From assembly GCA_020435205.1 (NCBI GenBank), contig JAGQZY010000027.1, forward strand, positions 1 to 32,316: 32,316 bases of DNA, in the 5' to 3' direction. This DNA comes from Bdellovibrionales bacterium (lineage in GTDB: Bacteria > Bdellovibrionota > Bdellovibrionia > Bdellovibrionales > JAGQZY01). Under the pieces are notes generated by a model that made no database searches, was not told the origin of the DNA, and saw only the letters and a program-made list of their open reading frames with translations. This document shows positions 25,607 through 32,316 of the stretch, in pieces (position 1 is the first letter of the stretch; every line of letters begins with the position of its first letter). Made by a program: the position numbers and the translations under genes.

Positions 25607-28600
25607 GTGAAATTCACAGTACGTGTGCTCATTGTGATGTTAACTGCAATTTCGTGTGCAAAACGCGAAAGAAGTTCACGCATGTACATTCAGCTCCCCA
25701 ATCAAGACCTTTCCATGTCTACAAAGGTTAGCGTTTTAGAAAATTCCAATTTTTGGTTTCTTACTGCGCCAGAAGTGATTAACGATGTTTCTTGCTATGC
25801 AGTCATGCTCAAGGCGAGCGATGGTGGCGAAGTGAATCAAAAATTTGTCTGTAAAAACCTCGCGGGTCATGACGTGGCTGAGGTTGATGAAATCTATGGG
25901 CTTTATCCTGCCGGTGCCCAAGTGGAGCTCAATGTTTTTCCTGGTGATCAAAAATCAATTTACCTTGTTGGTCTGCGTGGAATGGCTGGTCAAGTTTGCC
26001 CGAAGTTGCCTACGACTGATGGCGGTAAACTTTCCTCCCCACAAATTTTAGCTTCAGCCATTGCCGATCTTCCTCCTGGGGAAGAGGTCGTGGTTAACAT
26101 GGTTGTCGACTTTCAAAAGAAGGTGGCTTTTGAAGATTGTGGCGGCACTTTTATTGATGGTGAAGAGCAAAGCCCTGCTCCCAAAATTAATCTTGCTTCC
26201 GTCGTAGTGTCAGAAGCGGCTCCGAATCCAGTTATGGTCATCAGTTTAGATCGTTCTGCTAGCCAAGATATCACTGTTGACTATAACTTCAATTTTACCT
26301 CGACAGCGGATGCCTCCGATGTTTCTACAACCAGTGGCACAATCACTATTTTACAGGGAGAAAGCTCTGCGGCTATCCCTTTGGCCTTGGTGAACGATAG
26401 CATTTTAGAGGGCACTGAAGAATTTCAAGTGGTTATAACGAATCCAAGTTGGGGGCAGCTAGAAACGGCCATTGCTACGGCTACCATCAGTGATGATGAG
26501 TCCGGTAATGTGATTTTATCTATGGCGTCCAGCACTGCTAACGTGAATGAAGGGAGCACGGCGACTTTGACTGTGAACCTTAATCAAGCCATGGCATCCC
26601 CTTTTGATGTCAATTATAAAGTGCTTTTGGTTTCAGCTGAAGCTAATGACCTTGATGCTGGGATCAGCACGGGAGCGACGCTCAATACAGTCAGTGTTGC
26701 GGCGGGCGCAACCTCCTTCGACATTAGCATTCCGACAACAGCAGCAGATGGGATTTTTGAAGGCGGTGCTGAAGATGTAACCGTTCAGCTCTTTTCAACC
26801 TCAGATGTAAACGCGGTCGTGAATGGAAGTGCTGACTCAGCCACTTTGACTATTAATGATGACATTTCTTCGGGCTCATTCTCTTGGAGCTTGGCATTAA
26901 CTAGTAGTAACCCACAGACGGAAGGTTTAGATGTTATCGCTAGGGTCAGCCTTTCTCATCAAGTCGAATCAGACTTTACTTTTAAATGGAAAACTATTGC
27001 CGGTGGATCAGAAACCGCTGAAACCTCTGATATCGTTGAACAGGCGACATTGAAACAAGAAACGATCTTAGCTGGAAACCAAACTTTTGATATCACAATC
27101 AACACGGTTGACGACACCATCGACGAGATTTTTGATGGCGGTAACGAAAGTTTCAAGATTTATATAGATAACGCTAGCTACGGGGCTTTGTCTGCCTCAC
27201 AGGTGGTGGCGAGTCTTTTGGATAACGATTCTGCGCCTCAAGTTTCCATTGTTAGCAATGGTTCTGTGACAGAAGGTCCCGGAGCCAATTTAGATTTCAC
27301 GATCGGAGTGGATCACCCCTCTGACGTAGATATTACTGTGGACTATCTCGCTTCTGATCTCGGTGCACTCGTGGGGCAAGATTACACCGCCACCAGTGGC
27401 ACGGCGACGATCACCGCCGGTACACCCAGTACGGTGATCCAAGTCCCAGTGATTGACGACAATATATATGAAGTATCGACTCAGGATGTACGGGTGACCT
27501 TATCCAACGTCTCGGCAAATGCTAGCTTAGGCACGCCTTTTGCCGATGGGGTTATTGATGAAGGAGACTCTGAGCCCACCTTAACTCTGGTCGCTTCGGC
27601 AACCACTGTAGCTGAGGGCTCTTCTGTGAATTTTCATGCTCAGCTCAGCCATCCGTCTGAACAAAATATTAACTTTAATATCAACCCTGTGTTTTCTGGT
27701 CTCGCTTCCCTTCTTGATATCACGTCCTCCAGTCTTGAGAATAGTAAAACCATTCCAGCGGGTTCGACCACGAGCGCTACTTACAATGTTCCTATTCTTA
27801 ATGATATACTTTTTGAAGGCGCTCAGGTTTTCAATGTGGCCCTCACGGCGCCGACCAACGCCACTTTGGATGGTGGTTCGCAAAGCATTGCCATTACCAT
27901 TACGGATTCAGATAGCGTTCCAAATATTGAATTCGCCTCAGCAACGTCTTCAGCGATGGCTGAGAACGGATCGATAGTTATTACTTTAAGTTTGAGCTAT
28001 CCCTGTGAAAATGACACTGTTTCTGTGACGGTTAATAGAAATGTCTCTTCTGGTGCCGTATCGAGTGACTTTAATATTAACGGTGGATCCATTCCACAAG
28101 TTGTGACTATCGCTCCAGGGAATACCTCTGGCAGCTTCACTCTCAATGCTATTGATGATGCCACTCCGGAAGACATAGAAACTGTGGTTCTTGAACTAGG
28201 TTCTCTGATTCATGCCGGTCCAGGAAGTCAAATGACCCATTCTGTTGATATCATGGATAATGATTTTCCTATATTGAGCTTCGGTAGCTCCACTTATAAT
28301 GCCGTCGAAGGCGGTTCGAGCATGAACATCGTTGTAAATATGGCGCAACCAGCTCCTTACGACGTTACTTTTTATTTAGATGATAGTGGTTCCTCGGCTA
28401 CGCTTGGTACTGACTATATGCTCAACGCAGGCGGGTCTTTAGGGCCTTTCACCATGACAGCGGGTCTGACCACAATGAATATATCCTTTGATCCACAAGA
28501 TGATGGATCCACTATTGAGGGTGATGAAATTGCCCAGTTTAATTTTGGTACTATTGATAATGGTGGAAGCGGATCAGGAAGCACAACAGTCACTTTGAAC

Positions 28601-30022
28601 GACAATGATTTTTACTACATTGACCTCCCCTCTTCCTGGAGTTTCACAGAGAGTGAGACGGGTGTGAGTGCTCCGATAACGATCAGTCCATCTCCGGGCC
28701 CAGGCACGGTTGATTTCAAGTGGCGAACTGTGGATGACACAGCTCTTGCTGGCGTTGATTATAGCGCTGTTGGCTGGACAACGGTGAATGCTAGCTCGGG
28801 AAGTCACAACTTAGATGTGGTTCTTAGTGCAGAGGATGGAAATTATGAAGGGACAGAATCCTTTAAAATTCAAGTTCAGTCCTTAGACACTTCAAAGTTT
28901 GTCGTTCGCTGGAATAGCAGTGTTGCTGGCATGAAAGAGGCTCCTGTTCATATTAACGATAACGATACGCCCGGAAATCTGCAAATTTCAGAAGCGGATA
29001 CCTACTCATTTGGTAGTATTACGGTGGGCGCCACGAACGCACAGACTTTTACCATTACTAACACTGGCGGTAGTGACGTTACTTTAAGTGGCGTTAGTTT
29101 AATTAACTCAGCTTTCCGCTTCACTGGGGGATCGTTCCCCGGGGTCGGCGGGGATTGTATTGTTGGCACTGTTAGTATGGGTAACAACTGTTCAATTGAA
29201 GTGGAGTTTGCTCCAGGTACTATTGGCAGCAAGGCGGGAAGTATCCAAGTTGACTACAATGATGGTGTTAATTCTCAGCAGTCAGTGCGTTTGATCAGTG
29301 GTGATGGTCTAGCGGTGGCTTTACTAGATATTAGTGAAAGCAATCCTTATGATTATGGTGTGCAGACGGGAATTGTATCCAAAACCTTCACAGTAGATAA
29401 CATTGGCGGTTCTCCAGCCAATATTACATCAGTCGTCTCTGGGTTGCCTGCCAAGTTCTCAATTACTGCAGATAATTGTACTGGAGTTCTCGCAGCTGGC
29501 GCTAACTGTACTATTGACATAAATTTCAATGGGTCTGGTACTACAGCGCAGTCGACGAACTTAACAATTACCTACGATAATGGTGCTTCTAACGGGATCA
29601 ACTATGTCCATGGCTTGCTTGGGGATCAAGCAGCCCCTATTGATGCGCTGTTTGGCTTTCTGGGTGCTGATAACAACGGAACACAAAGCTCAGGATCCAA
29701 TACCTGTACAACCAGTGTCCGCTATGATGTTGTCCTTGCAAGCCCCGTTACTCAGGATACAGTGTTAGAGTTCAACACAACGGTGTCAACAGGCCGCAAT
29801 TGGATTATTAATGATAAATGGAACATGATTGCTGGTGCTACAAACACGCCATTGCAAGTCACGCTTACGACTGGGCAAAGCGAAGCAAGAGCCAATGTGC
29901 AGGTAACATCTAATTGCAGCTCAAGCTGGAGTGGAAACTTGACAGTCTCTTGGGTTAGTGGGGACCCAGTTAACTGGACAACGACGACTTCGCGTCCAGT
30001 TGGCTACGGCTATGCTCCTTAA
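25607..30022 (+). CDS. Giant Calx-beta repeat lipoprotein, putative surface adhesin
   Basis: The 1471-residue protein starts with a lipoprotein signal (MKFTVRVLIVMLTAISC, lipid-bearing Cys17). After a unique N-terminal region (about 18-190) come eight Calx-beta-like domains of about 110-120 residues (about 192-1122), each ending in a T-I-x-D-x-D type motif such as TISDDES, TLNDNDF or HINDNDTP. Then follow two choice-of-anchor-D-like domains (about 1125-1232 and 1233-1337; FGSITVGATNAQTFTITNTGG, CSIEVEFAP), and a 134-residue C-terminal domain I do not recognise. Calx-beta domains bind calcium and are common in large surface adhesins. The start is GTG 25607 with GAGGGG upstream. The near-consensus sigma-28 promoter suggests expression with flagellar genes, so a contact or motility role is plausible but inferred. 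The stop overlaps the ftsY stop. Confidence 0.88.
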   Translation: MKFTVRVLIVMLTAISCAKRERSSRMYIQLPNQDLSMSTKVSVLENSNFWFLTAPEVINDVSCYAVMLKASDGGEVNQKFVCKNLAGHDVAEVDEIYGLYPAGAQVELNVFPGDQKSIYLVGLRGMAGQVCPKLPTTDGGKLSSPQILASAIADLPPGEEVVVNMVVDFQKKVAFEDCGGTFIDGEEQSPAPKINLASVVVSEAAPNPVMVISLDRSASQDITVDYNFNFTSTADASDVSTTSGTITILQGESSAAIPLALVNDSILEGTEEFQVVITNPSWGQLETAIATATISDDESGNVILSMASSTANVNEGSTATLTVNLNQAMASPFDVNYKVLLVSAEANDLDAGISTGATLNTVSVAAGATSFDISIPTTAADGIFEGGAEDVTVQLFSTSDVNAVVNGSADSATLTINDDISSGSFSWSLALTSSNPQTEGLDVIARVSLSHQVESDFTFKWKTIAGGSETAETSDIVEQATLKQETILAGNQTFDITINTVDDTIDEIFDGGNESFKIYIDNASYGALSASQVVASLLDNDSAPQVSIVSNGSVTEGPGANLDFTIGVDHPSDVDITVDYLASDLGALVGQDYTATSGTATITAGTPSTVIQVPVIDDNIYEVSTQDVRVTLSNVSANASLGTPFADGVIDEGDSEPTLTLVASATTVAEGSSVNFHAQLSHPSEQNINFNINPVFSGLASLLDITSSSLENSKTIPAGSTTSATYNVPILNDILFEGAQVFNVALTAPTNATLDGGSQSIAITITDSDSVPNIEFASATSSAMAENGSIVITLSLSYPCENDTVSVTVNRNVSSGAVSSDFNINGGSIPQVVTIAPGNTSGSFTLNAIDDATPEDIETVVLELGSLIHAGPGSQMTHSVDIMDNDFPILSFGSSTYNAVEGGSSMNIVVNMAQPAPYDVTFYLDDSGSSATLGTDYMLNAGGSLGPFTMTAGLTTMNISFDPQDDGSTIEGDEIAQFNFGTIDNGGSGSGSTTVTLNDNDFYYIDLPSSWSFTESETGVSAPITISPSPGPGTVDFKWRTVDDTALAGVDYSAVGWTTVNASSGSHNLDVVLSAEDGNYEGTESFKIQVQSLDTSKFVVRWNSSVAGMKEAPVHINDNDTPGNLQISEADTYSFGSITVGATNAQTFTITNTGGSDVTLSGVSLINSAFRFTGGSFPGVGGDCIVGTVSMGNNCSIEVEFAPGTIGSKAGSIQVDYNDGVNSQQSVRLISGDGLAVALLDISESNPYDYGVQTGIVSKTFTVDNIGGSPANITSVVSGLPAKFSITADNCTGVLAAGANCTIDINFNGSGTTAQSTNLTITYDNGASNGINYVHGLLGDQAAPIDALFGFLGADNNGTQSSGSNTCTTSVRYDVVLASPVTQDTVLEFNTTVSTGRNWIINDKWNMIAGATNTPLQVTLTTGQSEARANVQVTSNCSSSWSGNLTVSWVSGDPVNWTTTTSRPVGYGYAP
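26180..28972 (+). repeat. Eight tandem, diverged Calx-beta-like protein repeats
   Basis: Each unit of about 330-370 nt encodes a beta-sandwich with recurrent landmarks: xxVxEG near the start, ATSGTITI-like strands, a VxDDxxxEGxExFxVxL motif and a closing D-D/N-D. Units are well diverged at DNA level, so this is an old duplication rather than a recent expansion. Confidence 0.75.
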
Positions 30023-31071
30023 AGAATCGAATCCACAAAAGCCTGGGGCTCAAAGGGCCTAAGGTCTTCGATCTTTTCACCCACACCAATCATCTTAATG
30101 GGCAGTTGATGTTCGCAGGCGATACCTACGGCGACACCACCTTTAGCCGATCCGTCCATTTTAGTCAGGATGACTCCCGTTACGTCTAAAGCACCGTGAA
30201 ATTGCTCGGTTTGCATCAAGGCATTTTGCCCAGAGTTGGCATCAAGAACCAGTAAGGTTTCGTGGGGCGCTCCAGGTAAGGCTTTATCCATAACCCGTTT
30301 CATCTTTTTGAGTTCTTCCATTAAATTTTTTTGGGTGTGCAGTCTTCCTGCGGTATCAATGATGACTAGGTCAAAGCTGTTGGCTTCCGCTTTTTTAATT
30401 GCATCAAATGCGACGGCGCTGGGATCTTTGATGCCCTCAGGGCTAAAAATTTCCACTTGAGCTCGCTCGGCCCAAACTTTAAGTTGAGCGTCGGCCGCCG
30501 CCCTAAAGGTGTCGCCAGCCGCGATCATCACTTTTTTGCCAAGGGCCACTTGCTGGGAGGCTAGCTTTCCGATGGTGGTGGTTTTACCAGCGCCATTGAC
30601 TCCGACCACCATCCACACCGTCATGTTGTCTTTGGTTTTTAGTTTTTGTAGATCCCCATTCACTTCAGAAAAGATTTTATTGAGTTCTAATTTTAAGGAT
30701 TCATGGAGGGCGGCTACTGTACTCTCATCACCCATAGCCATGGATACTTTTGAAATGAGATGGTCCACGGTTTTAGGGCCAAGATCACTGGTGTAAAGGA
30801 TCTCTTCTAAGTCTTCGAGATCCGATTTGTTGAGCGAGCTTTTACCAGAAAGTCTTTGGCTCATCCGCCCCCAAAAACTTTCTTTGGTTTTCAACAGGGC
30901 GTCTTCAAGCGATTTATAATCTTTGCGTGAGGTTTTTTCTAGGGTGCCTTCCGCACCTTTTAGCGGGGGGTGGGGCGTTTTTGCTTTTTGTGGTTTTCGT
31001 AAAAAAACAAAACCCACGCCAGAAATGGCAACAATCGCAGCACCAATGGCCAATAGGATTTCTAATTCCAT
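30019..31071 (-). CDS. ftsY: Signal recognition particle receptor FtsY
   Basis: The 350-residue GTPase receives SRP-ribosome complexes at the inner membrane. NG-domain motifs are intact: G1 GVNGAGKTTTIGKLA, AAGDTFRAAA, G3 DTAGRL, G4 TKMDGSAKGG and the closing GVGEKIEDLRPF. Instead of the long acidic A domain of E. coli FtsY it has one N-terminal membrane helix (about 4-24, LLAIGAAIVAISGVGFVF) and a short basic linker, so it is probably a fixed membrane protein. ATG 31071 follows AAGG. The stop overlaps the stop of the converging Calx-beta gene. Confidence 0.95.
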   Translation of the reverse strand: MELEILLAIGAAIVAISGVGFVFLRKPQKAKTPHPPLKGAEGTLEKTSRKDYKSLEDALLKTKESFWGRMSQRLSGKSSLNKSDLEDLEEILYTSDLGPKTVDHLISKVSMAMGDESTVAALHESLKLELNKIFSEVNGDLQKLKTKDNMTVWMVVGVNGAGKTTTIGKLASQQVALGKKVMIAAGDTFRAAADAQLKVWAERAQVEIFSPEGIKDPSAVAFDAIKKAEANSFDLVIIDTAGRLHTQKNLMEELKKMKRVMDKALPGAPHETLLVLDANSGQNALMQTEQFHGALDVTGVILTKMDGSAKGGVAVGIACEHQLPIKMIGVGEKIEDLRPFEPQAFVDSIL

Positions 31072-31130
31072 AAACCTTCACCTCGAGTCAAAACTTAAGA
31101 TTGGGGTATAGCATAGACCTATTTTCTAGG

Positions 31131-31182
31131 ATAGGGGCTTTAGGATTTTTGCGGTTTTAGCAAAAATCCTAAAATACCCTAT
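31131..31182 (-). terminator. Long inverted repeat between the trypsin-like gene and ftsY
   Basis: TTTAGGATTTTTGC (31139-31152) and GCAAAAATCCTAAA (31160-31173) form a perfect 14-bp stem with a 7-nt loop. An outer ATAGGG/CCCTAT (31131-31136, 31177-31182) extends it into the protease stop codon. It lies at the 3' end of the protease gene. There is no clean T run after it, so termination is likely but not certain; it could instead be an mRNA-stabilising hairpin. Confidence 0.5.
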
Positions 31183-32316
31183 TCACAGGGGGGCATGGCG
31201 GTGGAGTGGCTGAAATAACCCGTGAATATATAATCTTTTCCATCTGGGCTGCCTGGTAAGCTATCTTCGCGCACGATGACAAACTCCGTGTCGGAGTTTT
31301 TGTGGATTCGTCCTTTAATTTCAAGGAGCTTAATTTCGGGGCGAGCTCTTCCGCGGTTCTGGCGATTGAACTTGAGCTCCAGCACAGGAATGATGATCTC
31401 CTTGTTTTTAGCAGTAGCGGGGTCTTTCACGCACTTGGCAAAGGAGGGCACAACAATTTGAGCATACTCGTTGGTTTCTTCGCCCTCGAGGTCTTGAAAG
31501 CCTTTTTCCTGGAATTTTTTAAAGTATTGCTCATAAGACTCTGGCAACTGATTCCAGTTGTCTTTATCAATTTTTGTCCACTCAATGGGTGAATCGGCGA
31601 CCTTTTCCCAATCGGCAAATAGCTCATCAGCCTTTTCTTTGAGCTTTGGTAAAAATCGTTTCCATAGGCGTTTCCCCTTGTCATGGCGCTCACCTTTTTT
31701 AAACTGGCATTCATCCGGAATTGGTTTTTTAGGGTCAGCAAGAATGCAGGATAGGTTGCTAGCAATGACTTTGTCAGAAAGATGAACCTCTTGGCCACGG
31801 GCGTCTGGATTGTAAATGTGGCTAACGGCTCCAACCACCTTGGCGTCCTTCCCTTTGCTGTCAAAAAGTAATGTGCCTGAAAAGCCATTGGTCATCTTTT
31901 GGCTGCAATAAAGGTACATCATTATGCTCGAGCGCTTGCTAAAATTTGGAAATTCCAAACTGTTTTGCACAGCTTCGCATTCAATGGTGCGAGTGGTGAT
32001 GGTGTTATTGCGTGGATCCCACAGCGGGGCAAAAGCATAAAGCTTTTCACCGTCTTCGGCACCCTCTGTCGTGGTTGCAGAAACCCGTTGTGGTAGTTTT
32101 TTACTGAGCTTTAAAATAGCCCAATCTGGCTGTGGAGCCTGTGGATTAAGACCATCAACAATAGGAGCTAGATCTTCAATGGATTCGCAGCCCACTTCTT
32201 CAATGGGCATTTGGTGGCCTATTCCAGGAAAAATGACTTTGATGCGCCCGGCACAGGAAGCCCCTTTTTCTAGAAGATCATTAGGGACACAGTGACGGCT
32301 GGTGAAAAAGAGATCC
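31179..32316 (-). CDS. Trypsin-like serine protease, 5' end outside window
   Basis: The frame is open to the window edge, so the N-terminus (probably with a signal peptide) is missing. The 378 visible codons show a trypsin-type triad: His in LFFTSRHCV (visible codon 8; equals the TAAHC box), Asp in QPDWAILKL (codon 64) and Ser in NGFSGTLLF (codon 146; a variant of GDSGGP). An ATG at 32210 is in frame but lies after the catalytic His, so it cannot be the true start. The C-terminal half (about codon 175 onward) is charged and not recognised. It is probably exported; in a predator it could act on the envelope or prey, which is speculation. Confidence 0.8.
   Translation of the reverse strand, partial: DLFFTSRHCVPNDLLEKGASCAGRIKVIFPGIGHQMPIEEVGCESIEDLAPIVDGLNPQAPQPDWAILKLSKKLPQRVSATTTEGAEDGEKLYAFAPLWDPRNNTITTRTIECEAVQNSLEFPNFSKRSSIMMYLYCSQKMTNGFSGTLLFDSKGKDAKVVGAVSHIYNPDARGQEVHLSDKVIASNLSCILADPKKPIPDECQFKKGERHDKGKRLWKRFLPKLKEKADELFADWEKVADSPIEWTKIDKDNWNQLPESYEQYFKKFQEKGFQDLEGEETNEYAQIVVPSFAKCVKDPATAKNKEIIIPVLELKFNRQNRGRARPEIKLLEIKGRIHKNSDTEFVIVREDSLPGSPDGKDYIFTGYFSHSTAMPPCE

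Noticed and set aside
1-32316. CRISPR arrays, insertion sequences or a replication origin
   Set aside because: No regularly spaced repeats, transposase genes, terminal inverted repeats or DnaA-box clusters were seen on reading both strands.

Overview
The window looks like a chromosomal segment of a Gram-negative, flagellated deltaproteobacteria-like organism, most probably a Bdellovibrio-type predator (Bdellovibrionota). This is inferred, not proven. The reasons are: an orphan c-di-GMP-I riboswitch RNA with its own terminator, resembling the attack-phase 'merRNA' described from Bdellovibrio; two well-formed sigma-28 (FliA) type promoters in front of non-flagellar genes; many periplasmic and lipoprotein genes; and the overall gene content.

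Layout. 1-1110: tyrosine recombinase, cut by the window edge, lying against the 3' end of a tRNA-Gln gene (1128-1203, minus). This looks like the edge of an integrated element whose bulk lies left of the window. 1345-1650 (minus): spoVG with a sigma-28-like promoter. 1806-4307 (minus): envelope-protease operon with a degenerate M48-like membrane protein, a DUF1844 protein and a DegP/HtrA protease. 4458-14092 (plus): a tightly packed aerotolerance (Bat) operon, moxR - DUF58 - DUF4381-like - batA - batB - batC - batD - slt, mostly with zero spacing or overlapping starts. 14282-15637: LysM-containing MltD-like lytic transglycosylase lipoprotein with its own promoter. About 15825-16011: the c-di-GMP-I riboswitch RNA, ending in a strong terminator and converging on mrp (16058-16855, minus). 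16922-17269: small membrane-anchored J-like protein. 17371-25002: glyS - ppdK - smc in one direction. 24999-25406 (minus): small four-helix membrane protein. 25607-30022: giant lipoprotein with eight Calx-beta-like repeats, two choice-of-anchor-D-like domains and an unrecognised C-terminal domain, preceded by a near-consensus sigma-28 promoter. 30019-31071 (minus): ftsY with an N-terminal membrane helix. 31179-32316 (minus): trypsin-like protease truncated by the window end.

How it fits together. Two themes stand out. The first is envelope remodelling: Bat VWA proteins with a MoxR chaperone, two lytic transglycosylases, DegP and a trypsin-like protease. The second is control linked to motility and c-di-GMP: sigma-28-like promoters for spoVG and for the giant surface lipoprotein, plus the orphan c-di-GMP RNA. 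glyS, ppdK, smc, ftsY and mrp are housekeeping genes.

No CRISPR array, insertion sequence, rRNA or replication origin was seen.
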